NCBI GenBank assembly: GCA_004210915.1
Contig: SEGS01000020.1
Location: forward strand, 1-45,220
Direction: 5' to 3'
Source of the DNA: Variovorax sp.
Lineage (GTDB): Bacteria; Pseudomonadota; Gammaproteobacteria; Burkholderiales; Burkholderiaceae_C
Length of the DNA: 45,220 bases
Part shown: positions 15,999 through 27,306 of the stretch, piece by piece
Numbering within the stretch: the first letter of the stretch is position 1
Layout of the letters: each line of letters starts with the position of its first letter
Position numbers and translations under genes: made by a program
Notes under the pieces: model-generated
Told to the model about the DNA's origin: nothing
The model's input: only the letters and a program-made list of their open reading frames with translations
The model's database searches: none

Positions 15999-17375
15999 AT
16001 GAAAGTCAGGTCACTCATCGCACCCACGCTGATCGCTCTGGGCCTCATCGGCTCAGGCCAGGCCATGGCCCAGGAGAAGCTCACCGTCTGGTGGGTCAAA
16101 GGCTTCTATAAGGCGGAAGACGACGCACTCTTCGCCGCCATCAAGAAGTTCGAAGAGAAGAACAAGAACGTCAAGATCGAGTTGTCGCAGTACCCCGTGC
16201 AGGACATGATTCCGAAGACGGTGTCGGCGCTCGATTCGGGCAGCCCGCCCGACGTGGCCTACGCCGACGTCTACGACTTCCAGGTCACCGGCAAGTGGGC
16301 CTTCGAGAACAAGCTCGAAGACATCAGCAGCGTGATCTCGCCGATGAAGGCGCGCTTCGCGCCCAACACAGTCGAGACCACCTTCCTCTACAACGATCAG
16401 ACCAAGAACAAGGCCTACTACGCGTTCCCGATCAAGCAACAGACGATGCACGTCGAGTACTGGCTTGACATGCTGACCGAGGCCGGCTTCAAGGAATCGG
16501 ACATTCCGACCGGCTGGAAGGACTACTGGTCGTTCTGGTGCGAAAAGGTGCAACCGGCCAGCCGCAAGGCCAGCGGCAAGCGCACCTTCGGCATGGGCAT
16601 GCCGATGGGCGTCGATTCGAGCGATGCGTTCTATTCGTTCCTGACCTTCATGGACGCCTACAACGTGAAGCTGGTCGACGACAACGGCAAGCTGCTGGTC
16701 GACGATCCGAAGGTCAAGACCGGTCTGATCGGTGCGCTCACCGACTACACCGCACCGTACACCAAGGGCTGCACGCCGCCGTCGTCCACCAGCTGGAAGG
16801 ACCCGGACAACAACGTTGCGTTCCACAACAAGACGACCGTGATGACGCACAACGCCACCATCTCGATCGCCGCCAAGTGGCTCGACGACATGAACAACGC
16901 CACGCTCACGCCCGAGCAGCGCGAAGAAGCCAAGAAGAACTTCACCGAGCGCATCCGCACGGCAGGCTTTCCGAACAAGCCGGACGGCAGCAAGATGGTC
17001 TACCGCACCGCCGTCAAGACCGGTGTGATCTTCAAGGACGCGAAGAACAAGGCGCGCGCCAAGGAGTTCGTGACCTTCCTCATGCAGGAAGAGAACCTCA
17101 CGCCGTATGTCGAGGGTTCACTCGGTCGCTGGTTCCCGGTCACCAAGGAAGGCCAGGCACGGCCGTTCTGGAAGGAAGATCCGCACCGCACTTCGGTGTT
17201 CAACCAGTACGCCAATGGCACTGTGCCGTTCGAGTTCACCAAGAACTACAAGTTCACGATCCTGAACAACGAGAACGTCTGGGCCAAGGCCATGAGCCGC
17301 ATCGTCACCGACAAGGTGCCGGTGGACAAAGCGGTTGACGAGATGATCGCGCGCATCAAGGTGGTGGCCAACTAA
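15999..17375 (+). CDS. Carbohydrate ABC transporter periplasmic binding protein
   Basis: A 458-residue extracellular solute-binding protein family 1 member. Signal peptide MKVRSLIAPTLIALGLIGSG ending AMAQ, then EKLTVWWVKGFYKAEDDALF. It is followed by two MalFG-type permeases and a MalK/UgpC-type ATPase, which makes it the receptor of a CUT1 sugar importer. Unusual for the family is the high content of aromatic and Lys residues in the middle (WKDYWSFWCEKVQ) and two extra cysteines. Strong ribosome site AAGGAG at 15983. The ligand cannot be named; downstream enzymes point to a sugar acid, polyol or modified sugar. A hairpin-rich gap follows it. Confidence 0.93.
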   Translation: MKVRSLIAPTLIALGLIGSGQAMAQEKLTVWWVKGFYKAEDDALFAAIKKFEEKNKNVKIELSQYPVQDMIPKTVSALDSGSPPDVAYADVYDFQVTGKWAFENKLEDISSVISPMKARFAPNTVETTFLYNDQTKNKAYYAFPIKQQTMHVEYWLDMLTEAGFKESDIPTGWKDYWSFWCEKVQPASRKASGKRTFGMGMPMGVDSSDAFYSFLTFMDAYNVKLVDDNGKLLVDDPKVKTGLIGALTDYTAPYTKGCTPPSSTSWKDPDNNVAFHNKTTVMTHNATISIAAKWLDDMNNATLTPEQREEAKKNFTERIRTAGFPNKPDGSKMVYRTAVKTGVIFKDAKNKARAKEFVTFLMQEENLTPYVEGSLGRWFPVTKEGQARPFWKEDPHRTSVFNQYANGTVPFEFTKNYKFTILNNENVWAKAMSRIVTDKVPVDKAVDEMIARIKVVAN

Positions 17376-17389
17376 GCGCCACACCGGCT

Positions 17390-17464
17390 GGCGCCCCGCG
17401 GCGCCGCCACGCCACCCCCTGATGGGGGAGCGACACCTGCGGGCCGGCCTTGCCGGTTCCGCAG
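17390..17464 (+). repeat. REP-like hairpin cluster between receptor and permease genes
   Basis: Three inverted repeats lie in 75 bases: GGCGCC-CCGC-GGCGCC (17390-17405), CCCCC-TGAT-GGGGG (17415-17428), and a compound stem CTGCGG...CCGCAG enclosing CCGGC-CTT-GCCGG (17437-17464). None is followed by a T tract. By analogy with the malE-malF gap, such structures protect the receptor mRNA and lower permease expression. Whether this is a dispersed genomic repeat needs a genome search. Confidence 0.6.
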
Positions 17465-17508
17465 CGTTCCTGAACTGAAATCGCTGACTGAACAAAAAGG
17501 GGGGCTGC

Positions 17509-18378
17509 ATGAACAGCATCGCAACCACCGCAACACCTGGCGGCGCAGCGCCGCTCCAGCGCAAGGATCGCTGGGAATACTGGGGCCGCCTCATGGTCGT
17601 GCCCTATCTCCTGATTTTCGTCGTGTTCGTGCTTTACCCGGTGGGCTACGGCCTCTGGCTGGCACGGCATCCGCAGAGCTACGTGAAGCTGGTCGAAGAC
17701 CCGATCTTCCTGGGCTCGCTGATCAACACCTTCGTGTTCCTGATCGTCGCCATCAATGTCAAGATGGTGCTGGCGCTGGTGCTCTCGGGCTTCTTCGTCA
17801 CCAGCCGATGGTGGATCAAGATCGTCGCTGCGCTCTTCATCCTGCCGTGGGCCATGCCCTCAATCCCGACGATCCTGTCGGTGCGCTTCATGCTTAACCC
17901 CGAGTGGGGCGTGATCAACGCCACCATCTTCCGGCTGACGGGCGCAGACGGGCCGAACTGGCTCAACGACCCCGCGCTGGCGCTGACCTTCGCGATGCTG
18001 ATGCACATCTGGAAGTCGCTGCCGTTCTGGACGCTGATCCTCGTCGCCGGCCGACTGGCGATCCCCGCCGAGCAGTACGAAGCGGCGTCGGTCGACGGCG
18101 CGACCTCGTGGCAGAAGTTCCGGTTCATCAGCTGGCCGGCCCTCAAGACGCTGTACCTCACCTCGACCATCCTCTCGATGATCTGGACGCTGGGCGACTT
18201 CAACAGCGTCTACCTGCTCACCGGTGGCGGTCCGGCCGACTCGACCCATGTGCTGGCCACGCTGGGCATCCGCTACCTGCGGCTCGACCAGGTGGACCTG
18301 TCGATGGCGTCCATCGTGGTGGCGATGCCGCTGGTGCTGCCCCTCGTGTACTTCATGATGAAGAGGTTGTCCAAATGA
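17509..18378 (+). CDS. Sugar ABC transporter permease (MalF/UgpA type)
   Basis: A 289-residue inner-membrane permease with about six membrane segments. The EAA loop near residue 190 reads [20 protein letters not shown] followed by SWPAL, the CUT1 consensus for contact with the ATPase. It lacks the large periplasmic P2 insertion of E. coli MalF, as is normal for non-maltose CUT1 permeases. A G-rich ribosome site (AAGGGGGG) precedes the ATG at 17509. The stop overlaps the next permease (ATGA). With the receptor, the second permease and the ATPase it forms a complete importer. Confidence 0.93.
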   Translation: MNSIATTATPGGAAPLQRKDRWEYWGRLMVVPYLLIFVVFVLYPVGYGLWLARHPQSYVKLVEDPIFLGSLINTFVFLIVAINVKMVLALVLSGFFVTSRWWIKIVAALFILPWAMPSIPTILSVRFMLNPEWGVINATIFRLTGADGPNWLNDPALALTFAMLMHIWKSLPFWTLILVAGRLAIPAEQYEAASVDGATSWQKFRFISWPALKTLYLTSTILSMIWTLGDFNSVYLLTGGGPADSTHVLATLGIRYLRLDQVDLSMASIVVAMPLVLPLVYFMMKRLSK

Positions 18379-19229
18379 CGAAGCGCTGGACCCCCAAGGC
18401 CGTCGCGACCGAGGCGAAGCTGCTGCTGATCGGCATTCCGGTGCTGTTGTGGACGCTGATCCCGGTCTATCACATGGTGCTGTTCGCGATCTCGCCGCGC
18501 GACTCGGCCACCTCCGGGCGCCTGTGGCCCGACAACCCGACGCTGCAGAACTTCCGGATCGTGTTCGAGCAGAAGCACTTCTACCTCGGCCACTTCTGGC
18601 AGCAGCTGGGCAACTCGCTGCTGATCGCGGTGTCGGTCGGTGTGATCACGCTGTTCATCGCGACCACGGCCGCCTTTGCCATCAGTCGTCTGCGTGTGCG
18701 CGGCGGCCGCACGGTGATGAACCTGGCCCTCTTCACGTACTTCATCCCGGCCGCCTTCCTGGCCGTGCCGATGTACAAGACCATGGGCAACTACGGCATC
18801 CTGAACAGCCAGTGGTCGCTGATCCTCGCCATGGTGACCATCGCATCGCCATACTGCATCTGGGTGCTCAAGCAGGCCTCGGACAAGCTGCCCTACGAAC
18901 TCGACGAGGCGGCGCGGATGGACGGCGCCTCGCCGCTGCAGCTGTTCCGGCTGGTCTACCTGCCGCTGATGGTGCCGTCGCTGGTGGCAGTGGGCACCTA
19001 TTCGCTGCTGCTGGCGTGGAACGAGTACCTGTACGCGTTCCTGCTGCTGTCGAACGACCGGAGCGTCACGCTGGCGGTGGCGCTCGGCAATTTCCTCGCG
19101 GCCGACGATTCGCCTTGGGAACTGCTCATGGCCACGGGCCTCATTTACGCGCTGCCTCCGGCGGCGATTTACTACACCTTCAAGCGTTACATGGTCGGTG
19201 GCCTCACCGCCGGTGCCGTCAAGAGCTGA
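18375..19229 (+). CDS. Sugar ABC transporter permease (MalG/UgpE type)
   Basis: A 284-residue inner-membrane permease with six predicted membrane segments. Its EAA loop is [20 protein letters not shown] followed by [10 protein letters not shown], and the C-terminal region contains [15 protein letters not shown], typical of MalG-type subunits. The start at 18375 overlaps the preceding stop by 4 bases, so both permeases are translationally coupled in a 1:1 ratio as the heterodimer requires. Gap to the ATPase gene is 17 bases. Confidence 0.94.
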   Translation: MTKRWTPKAVATEAKLLLIGIPVLLWTLIPVYHMVLFAISPRDSATSGRLWPDNPTLQNFRIVFEQKHFYLGHFWQQLGNSLLIAVSVGVITLFIATTAAFAISRLRVRGGRTVMNLALFTYFIPAAFLAVPMYKTMGNYGILNSQWSLILAMVTIASPYCIWVLKQASDKLPYELDEAARMDGASPLQLFRLVYLPLMVPSLVAVGTYSLLLAWNEYLYAFLLLSNDRSVTLAVALGNFLAADDSPWELLMATGLIYALPPAAIYYTFKRYMVGGLTAGAVKS

Positions 19230-19246
19230 CAGGGAGAGGAACACAC

Positions 19247-20317
19247 ATGGCTTCCGTATCGTTTCGCAATATCAAAAAATCCTTCGGCAAGGTCGACATC
19301 CTGCGCGGGCTGGGCTTCGACATCGCCGATGGCGAATTCGTCGTGCTGGTCGGCCCCTCGGGCTGCGGCAAGTCCACGCTGCTGCGCATGCTCGCGGGCC
19401 TGGAGGACATCACCGGCGGCGAGATCCTGATCGACGGCAAAGTCGTCAACGAACTCGAGTCCAAGGACCGGGACATCGCGATGGTGTTCCAGAGCTATGC
19501 GCTTTACCCGCACATGACGGTGGGTGAGAACATGGCCTTCAGCCTGCGCCTGCGCGATGCCGACAAGACGCTGATGGCCGAGCGCGTGGACAAGGCCGCG
19601 AAGATCCTCAACCTCGACAAGCTGCTCGAACGCTATCCGCGCGAGCTTTCGGGTGGCCAGCGCCAGCGCGTCGCGATGGGCCGCGCCATCGTGCGCGACC
19701 CGAAGGTCTTCCTGTTCGATGAACCGCTCTCCAACCTCGACGCCAAGCTGCGCGTGGCGATGCGCGCGGAAATCAAGGCGCTGCACCAGCGCCTGAAGAC
19801 CACCACGGTCTACGTCACGCACGACCAGATCGAAGCCATGACCATGGCCGACCGCATCGTGGTCATGCACGACGGCATCATCGAACAGATTGGCACGCCG
19901 CTCGAGCTGTTCGACCGGCCAGGCAACCTGTTCGTGGCGCAGTTCATCGGCTCGCCGTCGATGAACGTGCTGGCCGGCACCGCGCGCCAGTCCGGCGGCG
20001 AGCGCTGGGTGGAAGCACAGGGCGCGCGCTGGCCGCTGCCTGCGAGTGCGACGGTGACCGATGGCCAGTCTGTGCACTACGGCGTGCGGCCCACCGATCT
20101 GGTGATCTCGCCCGCGGGCCAGGGAATCCCGACGCAGGTGGTGGTGGTGGAGCCCACAGGCGCCGAGACCGAACTGCTGCTGCAGATCGGTACCGAGAAG
20201 ATGGTGCTGGTGATGCACGGGCGCACCGACGTGGGCCCGGACGACACCGTGCACGTGTCGCTCGACCCCGCCAAGGCCCATGTCTTCGACGGCGCCAGCG
20301 GTGCCCGACTGGGTTGA
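19247..20317 (+). CDS. ugpC: Sugar ABC transporter ATP-binding protein (MalK/UgpC type)
   Basis: A 356-residue ATPase that energises the sugar importer. Walker [10 protein letters not shown] (36-44), Q-loop FQSYALYPH (81-89), signature LSGGQRQR (134-141), Walker B VFLFDEP (154-160), H-loop His192. After the NBD comes the regulatory OB/TOBE region (from ~240: [20 protein letters not shown] and [10 protein letters not shown]). In contrast to the short FbpC in this window, the C-terminal domain is complete. The ATG at 19247 follows GGGAGAGG. The symbol refers to the family; the substrate need not be glycerol phosphate. Confidence 0.92.
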   Translation: MASVSFRNIKKSFGKVDILRGLGFDIADGEFVVLVGPSGCGKSTLLRMLAGLEDITGGEILIDGKVVNELESKDRDIAMVFQSYALYPHMTVGENMAFSLRLRDADKTLMAERVDKAAKILNLDKLLERYPRELSGGQRQRVAMGRAIVRDPKVFLFDEPLSNLDAKLRVAMRAEIKALHQRLKTTTVYVTHDQIEAMTMADRIVVMHDGIIEQIGTPLELFDRPGNLFVAQFIGSPSMNVLAGTARQSGGERWVEAQGARWPLPASATVTDGQSVHYGVRPTDLVISPAGQGIPTQVVVVEPTGAETELLLQIGTEKMVLVMHGRTDVGPDDTVHVSLDPAKAHVFDGASGARLG

Positions 20318-20327
20318 GGCCGGCGAC

Positions 20328-20723
20328 ATGACATCCATGACATCCTTCACTCAGGTCGTCCTCTTCACCGACACCGACGGCCGTGCGCGCTTTCGCGACA
20401 ACGCCATCGATCTGCCCGAAGGCACGCCGAGTGCTCAGTTGTCGGCGCTGTTTCCATCGGACGGCGTGCAACTGCGCCACAGCCCGGTCGGCTTTCGCAG
20501 CACCTTTCATTGCACAGTGACGCCACAGTGGGTCGTCATCCTGCAGGGGCAGATGGAAATCGGTCTGCAGGACGGCAGCTCCCGCGTCTTCCAGCCCGGC
20601 GACCATTTCTATTCCAACGACACGCTGCCCGATGGCGCGACCTTCGACGCCGCGGTGCATGGCCATTGGAGCCGCCAAGTCGGCGATGCGCCACTGGTGA
20701 CGATGTTCGCGCGCGGCGCCTGA
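20328..20723 (+). CDS. Cupin-domain protein, degenerate metal motif
   Basis: A 131-residue single-domain protein that looks like a cupin: LRHSPVGFRSTFHCTVTPQW, then VVILQGQMEIGLQDGSS, then VFQPGDHFYSNDTLP. The usual first metal motif G-x5-H-x-H-x3-4-E-x6-G is incomplete (only one His, no clear Glu), whereas the second half keeps PGD and His. It could be a metal-poor sugar-binding or isomerase cupin, or a small enzyme; function is not assigned. ATG at 20328 is chosen, with ATG 20337 as an alternative. It lies 10 bases after the ATPase and 4 bases before the dioxygenase, hence the same operon. Confidence 0.7.
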   Translation: MTSMTSFTQVVLFTDTDGRARFRDNAIDLPEGTPSAQLSALFPSDGVQLRHSPVGFRSTFHCTVTPQWVVILQGQMEIGLQDGSSRVFQPGDHFYSNDTLPDGATFDAAVHGHWSRQVGDAPLVTMFARGA

Positions 20724-20727
20724 AGCC

Positions 20728-21543
20728 ATGGCACAACTGTCCGCCGCCGAGATCCGTCACTACGAGGCCGAAGGCTATGTGATCCCGCAGTTCCGGCTGC
20801 CCGCCGCGCGTGTGGCGCAGATGCGCGACGCGCTCGATGCACTGATCCGCGACAACCCTGGCGTGCGCCCTGAGAAGTTGGTGTCGGCCCATGTCGAGGG
20901 CGACAACGGCGAGGGCGTGCGCGGCAGCCGTGCCTTCCTCGGTTTGGCGATGGACCGCGACATCGTCGATCTCGTCTCTGGCGTGGTCGGCGAGGACGTG
21001 ATCCTCTGGGGCTGCCACGTGTTCTGCAAGCCGCCGGCCGAAGGCTTCGAGACGCCGTGGCACCAGGACGGCCACTACTGGCCGATCCGGCCGCTGGCCA
21101 ACTGCACGGTGTGGGTGGCACTGGAAGAGTCGAGCATCGAGAACGGTTGCCTGCGCGTCATCCCGCGCTCGCATGTCGGCCAGGTGCTGCATCCGCACCT
21201 GCACGAAGACCGCACCGACCTCACGCTGAACCAGCGCATGGCCGCGGGCAGTTTCGACGAGGCCAGCGCGGTCGACCTTGAACTCGAACCCGGGCAGATG
21301 TCGCTGCACGACGTCTACATGATCCATGGTGCCAAGGCCAACACCTCGGCCAAGCGCCGCACCGGCGTGGCGCTGCGCTACATGCCCTCGACCTCGGTGT
21401 TCGAACGCGACCTGCGGCCAGTCGACGGCAAGAGCGGCGTGGCCGTGGACTTCGCGAAGCGGCCCTTGTGGCTGCTCAAAGGCGTGGACCGGAGTGGCCG
21501 CAACGATTTCTCCATCGGGCATGGCGCCCGCGGCTCCCATTGA
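20728..21543 (+). CDS. Phytanoyl-CoA dioxygenase (PhyH) family Fe(II)/2-oxoglutarate oxygenase
   Basis: A 271-residue non-heme iron oxygenase. The facial triad is visible as His112 and Asp114 in TPWHQDGHYW and His200 in VYMIHGAKANTS; Arg211 or Arg217 following it would bind 2-oxoglutarate. Family members hydroxylate unactivated C-H bonds, using 2-oxoglutarate and oxygen, on lipids, amino acids, ectoine or small acids. Here it sits within a sugar transporter operon between a cupin and an SDR, so a sugar-derived or polar substrate is more likely than phytanoyl-CoA; this is inference. The spacing (4 bases after the cupin) implies cotranscription. Confidence 0.9.
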   Translation: MAQLSAAEIRHYEAEGYVIPQFRLPAARVAQMRDALDALIRDNPGVRPEKLVSAHVEGDNGEGVRGSRAFLGLAMDRDIVDLVSGVVGEDVILWGCHVFCKPPAEGFETPWHQDGHYWPIRPLANCTVWVALEESSIENGCLRVIPRSHVGQVLHPHLHEDRTDLTLNQRMAAGSFDEASAVDLELEPGQMSLHDVYMIHGAKANTSAKRRTGVALRYMPSTSVFERDLRPVDGKSGVAVDFAKRPLWLLKGVDRSGRNDFSIGHGARGSH

Positions 21544-21556
21544 AAGAACCCTGCGC

Positions 21557-22330
<774 letters not shown>

Positions 22331-22349
22331 GCTTGAAGAAAGAAACAGC

Positions 22350-23384
22350 ATGGAAGCCCTTGTCATCCACGCCCCCGGCGACCTGCGCGTCGAAGACGTG
22401 CCGACTGATGCGCTCGGCCCCGACCAGCTGCAGGTGCGGGTGCGCTGCGGCGGCATCTGCGGCTCGGACCTGCACTACTACCAGCATGGCGGCTTCGGCA
22501 CGATCCGCATCAAGGAACCGATGGTGCTCGGCCACGAAGTGGCCGGCGTCATCGAGGCGGTCGGGCGCGACGTGCAGGGCTTTGCGGCCGGCGAGCGCGT
22601 GGCCATCAGCCCGAGCCGACCCTGCGGCGCGTGCACCTACTGCCAGCAAGGCCTGCAAAACCATTGCCTCGACATGCGCTACTACGGCAGCGCGATGCGC
22701 ACGCCGCACGTGCAGGGCGCCTTTCGCCAGCAGATCGTGGTCGAGACGCACCAGGCGCACAAGCTGGCCGATGGGGTGAGCGATGGCGAAGGCTCGATGG
22801 CCGAGCCCCTGTCGGTCGCCCTGCACGCGGTGCGCCGGGCTGGCTCGCTGCTCGGCAAGCGCGTGCTGGTCACTGGCTGCGGGCCGATCGGCGCACTGGC
22901 CATCATCGCGGCACGCCGCGCCGGCGCCAGCCACATCGTGGCGACCGACGTCGGCGCGCACACGCTGGGCAAAGCGTTGAAAGTCGGCGCCGACGAGGTG
23001 GTCAATGTCGCCGAGACGCCCGATGGCCTGCAGCGTTTCACGGCCGGCAAGGGCAGCTTCGACGTGCTGTTCGAGGCCAGCGGCAACGCCCGCGCGCTGG
23101 TCGGCGCCTTCGATGCGGTGCGCCCCCGCGGCGTGATCGTGCAGCTCGGCCTGGGCGGCGAGATGACGCTGCCGATCAACACCATCGTCGCCAAGGAGTT
23201 CGACCTGCGCGGCGCCTTCCGCTTCCACGAGGAATTCGCGGTGGCGGTGGAGTTGCTGAACAAGGGGCTCGTCGACGTCAAGCCGCTGATCTCGGCGACC
23301 CTGTCGTACCGCGATTCGGCGCGCGCATTCGCGCTCGCGGCCGACCGGTCGCAGGCCATGAAGGTGATCCTCAACTTCGACTGA
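22350..23384 (+). CDS. idnD: L-idonate 5-dehydrogenase-like zinc alcohol dehydrogenase
   Basis: A 344-residue medium-chain dehydrogenase. Catalytic zinc ligands Cys37, His62 and Glu63 (LGHEVAG); structural zinc cysteines at 92, 95, 98 and 106 (PCGACTYCQQG...NHC); NAD(P) fold motif TGCGPIGALA near residue 174. Length and the opening ALVIHAPGDLRVEDVP match IdnD, which oxidises L-idonate to 5-ketogluconate; sorbitol or other polyol activity cannot be excluded. Last gene of the long plus-strand operon, before a strong terminator. With the SDR it would convert L-idonate through 5-ketogluconate to gluconate, which could feed edd-eda after phosphorylation; no gluconokinase is in the window. Confidence 0.88.
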   Translation: MEALVIHAPGDLRVEDVPTDALGPDQLQVRVRCGGICGSDLHYYQHGGFGTIRIKEPMVLGHEVAGVIEAVGRDVQGFAAGERVAISPSRPCGACTYCQQGLQNHCLDMRYYGSAMRTPHVQGAFRQQIVVETHQAHKLADGVSDGEGSMAEPLSVALHAVRRAGSLLGKRVLVTGCGPIGALAIIAARRAGASHIVATDVGAHTLGKALKVGADEVVNVAETPDGLQRFTAGKGSFDVLFEASGNARALVGAFDAVRPRGVIVQLGLGGEMTLPINTIVAKEFDLRGAFRFHEEFAVAVELLNKGLVDVKPLISATLSYRDSARAFALAADRSQAMKVILNFD

Positions 23385-23523
23385 TCCCGGCTCCCAGTTC
23401 GCCTTCGAAGCGATCACGGCGTTGCTTCGCCTTGCCGTGCGTCCGCACTGTCTGCGGCTTCGCGCCTTGTGCTCGCTTCGCATGCAAACCGGGATGGTGC
23501 GGCGATCTCGCAGAGTCGCCCAC
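23385..23523. other. Intergenic spacer with inverted repeat, no gene
   Basis: This stretch after idnD contains CACGGC (23415-23420) and its complement GCCGTG (23434-23439), separated by 13 bases, and recurring CTTCGC words. No reading frame with a start and ribosome site is convincing. Confidence 0.4.
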
Positions 23524-23552
23524 AAAAAAAGGCGCCGAGGCGCCTTTTTTTT
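23524..23552. terminator. Strong bidirectional intrinsic terminator
   Basis: AAAAAAA-GGCGCC-GA-GGCGCC-TTTTTTTT forms a GC stem flanked by A and T tracts, so it acts on both strands. It ends the plus-strand sugar operon after idnD and the minus-strand rhlE transcript, which converge here. Confidence 0.93.
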
Positions 23553-23568
23553 GATGTGAGCGGATCGC

Positions 23569-25305
23569 TCAGCGGCCGAAGGAACGGCCACCGCCGCCGC
23601 CGTAGCCGCCACCACCACCGCCGCCACTCCGGCCACCGCGCCCGCGGCCGCCACCCATGTGGTCGACGCTGGTGCGCAACGGATCCGGCTGACCGGCAGC
23701 GCCGCCAGCGACTGCTTCGGCGCGCAGGTGCGCGACCTGGTTCGCCTGGGTCGGGCTGTGGCTGTTGCCATGATGGCGCGGCTGGCGCTCGTCGTGCGGC
23801 AGATGGCCTTGTGAGGCATGTGCGGGCGCGTGATGCGGCGCGCGTGCCGGGCCTTGCGGACCGCGACCCTGCGGGGCGCGACCTCCGCCGCGTGGGCCTT
23901 GGCCACCACCACCGCCGCCGCCGGCATTGCGGCTTGGGCCACCCTGGCCGCCACCGGCGCCGCGACGTTGGCCACCGCCACCGTTGCCACCACCACCGCC
24001 GTTGCCGCCACCCTGGCCGGCCTTGTTTTCACGCACGCGTTGCAGCATCTCCGTGCGCGCCGCCTTGGCCGCAGCTTGCATCACGTCGCGGCTAGGCGGG
24101 CGACCGGCACCGCCCCAGATCGTCTGGCGACCCATGGCGATCGGCTCGGCGCGTTCGCCTTCTTCGGGGCCAAAGCCGTCGACGATCTTGACCGGGATCT
24201 GCTGCTTGGTGAAGCGCTCGATCTCGAGCATGAAGCCTTCTTCGTCGAGGCAGACCAGGCTCACGGCTTCGCCGCTGTTGCCCGCGCGGCCCGTGCGGCC
24301 GATGCGGTGCACGTAGTCTTCGCTGACGTTCGGGATTTCGTAGTTCACGACGTGCGGCAGTTCGTCGATGTCGATGCCGCGGGCCGCGATGTCGGTGGCC
24401 ACCAGCGCGCGGATGTCGCCGCTCTTGAAACCGGCCAGCGCCTGCGTGCGGGCACTCTGGCTCTTGTTGCCGTGCAGCGCCATCGCCTCGATGCCGTTCT
24501 TCGTCAGGAATTCGGCGACGCTGTTGGCGCCGAACTTGGTGCGCGTGAACACCAGCACCTGGCTCCAGTTGTGCTCGTTGATGATGTGCGCGAGCAGCGC
24601 CTTCTTCTTGCCGCGGCCGACGGGGTGGATCACCTGCGTGATGCGCTGCACCGTGGTGTTGCGCGGCGTGACCTGCACGCTTTGCGGGTTCTTGAGCAGG
24701 TTGGCGGCCAGATCGCGGATCTCGTCGCTGAAGGTGGCCGAGAACAGCAGGCTCTGCTTTTCCTTGGGCACCAGCGCCAGGATTTTCTTCACGTCGTGGA
24801 TGAAGCCCATGTCGAGCATGCGGTCGGCTTCGTCGAGCACCAGGATCTGCACCTGTGCCAGATCGAGCATGCCTTGCTGTTGCAGGTCGAGCAGGCGGCC
24901 GGGCGTGGCCACGAGGATGTCGACACCCTTCTTGAGCTTGCTGATCTGCGGGTTCATGCCGACACCGCCGAAGATCACGGTCGAGTCGAGCTCGAGGTAT
25001 TTGCCATAGGTGCGGACCGACTCTTCGACCTGGGCCGCGAGTTCGCGCGTCGGGGTCAGCACCAGGGCACGGATGCCGGTGCCGCCGAACTTGTTGGTGG
25101 CGGCCGGGGTGGTGCTGAGCTTGTGCAGCATGGGCAGGGTGAAAGCAGCGGTCTTGCCGGTGCCGGTCTGGGCGCCGCCCAACAGGTCGTGCCCGTCGAG
25201 CACCACGGGGATCGCCTGGGCCTGGATCGGCGTGGGCGTGTCGTAGCCGTGTTCGTGCACAGCCTTCAAGATGGCAGGAGCCAGCTTCAGATCATCAAAA
25301 TTCAT
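23569..25305 (-). CDS. rhlE: DEAD-box ATP-dependent RNA helicase (RhlE type) with Gly-rich tail
   Basis: A 578-residue RNA helicase for ribosome assembly or mRNA turnover. Q motif PTPIQ (24-28), motif I AQTGTGKT (45-52), DEAD (158-161), SAT (189-191), and a second RecA domain with ARGIDI and [10 protein letters not shown]. After ~residue 430 there is a ~150-residue low-complexity tail: Gly/Asn runs, RGG-like units, then a His/Pro/Ala stretch, ending GGGRSFGR. Such tails bind RNA and can promote phase separation. ATG at 25305 is chosen since [13 protein letters not shown] is the conserved RhlE start. Divergent from ettA, with a 282-base gap that may hold a long leader for cold-responsive control. 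Confidence 0.94.
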   Translation of the reverse strand: MNFDDLKLAPAILKAVHEHGYDTPTPIQAQAIPVVLDGHDLLGGAQTGTGKTAAFTLPMLHKLSTTPAATNKFGGTGIRALVLTPTRELAAQVEESVRTYGKYLELDSTVIFGGVGMNPQISKLKKGVDILVATPGRLLDLQQQGMLDLAQVQILVLDEADRMLDMGFIHDVKKILALVPKEKQSLLFSATFSDEIRDLAANLLKNPQSVQVTPRNTTVQRITQVIHPVGRGKKKALLAHIINEHNWSQVLVFTRTKFGANSVAEFLTKNGIEAMALHGNKSQSARTQALAGFKSGDIRALVATDIAARGIDIDELPHVVNYEIPNVSEDYVHRIGRTGRAGNSGEAVSLVCLDEEGFMLEIERFTKQQIPVKIVDGFGPEEGERAEPIAMGRQTIWGGAGRPPSRDVMQAAAKAARTEMLQRVRENKAGQGGGNGGGGGNGGGGQRRGAGGGQGGPSRNAGGGGGGGQGPRGGGRAPQGRGPQGPARAPHHAPAHASQGHLPHDERQPRHHGNSHSPTQANQVAHLRAEAVAGGAAGQPDPLRTSVDHMGGGRGRGGRSGGGGGGGYGGGGGRSFGR

Positions 25306-25587
25306 TGGAAACAGTAAGCGCCTTGCACGGCGCAGTGGCATCGGCCCGCTTCGCGTGCATTCCTTGTGCGGAAACAGCGCGGAGCCAGTCAAGGCTGATG
25401 AAGGTCAGGGGTGGGAGCCGGGCGACCCGCATGGAGCCGCTTTCGTCCCCGGCAGAGAGCCGGCGTTGCGGGCAACTGCACCCGGCAACGGTGTGGATTG
25501 TCGCATGAGTCGATAATCGACGGTTTGCCGCGCCCGCGATTGCATCGGGCCGCCTGCAAACCACCCTGACCCAACACAAGTAAACAG
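25306..25587. promoter_or_regulatory. Divergent promoter region rhlE/ettA
   Basis: A 282-base gap. On the minus strand TTGACT (25387-25392) is a good -35 for rhlE, though no clear -10 follows. A perfect palindrome GTCGATAATCGAC lies at 25509-25521, about 70 bases before ettA. No small gene is supported here. Confidence 0.4.
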
Positions 25588-27249
<1,662 letters not shown>

Positions 27250-27270
27250 GCCGATTCCGGGCGTTTCAGG

Positions 27271-27301
27271 AGCGCGCGGTGCCGCAGGGCCCGCGCGCTT
27301 T
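27271..27301. terminator. GC-rich hairpin between convergent ettA and pabB
   Basis: AGCGCGCGG (27271-27279) pairs with CCGCGCGCT (27291-27299) around an 11-base loop, followed by a short TTTGTCGTT. Located between two converging genes, it likely ends both, though the T tract is poor. Confidence 0.6.
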
Positions 27302-27306
27302 GTCGT

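Noticed and set aside
23569..24020. Repetitive Gly-codon DNA that resembles a tandem or CRISPR-like array
   Set aside because: Units are irregular, in frame with rhlE and encode its Gly-rich tail; there are no spacer-repeat pairs.
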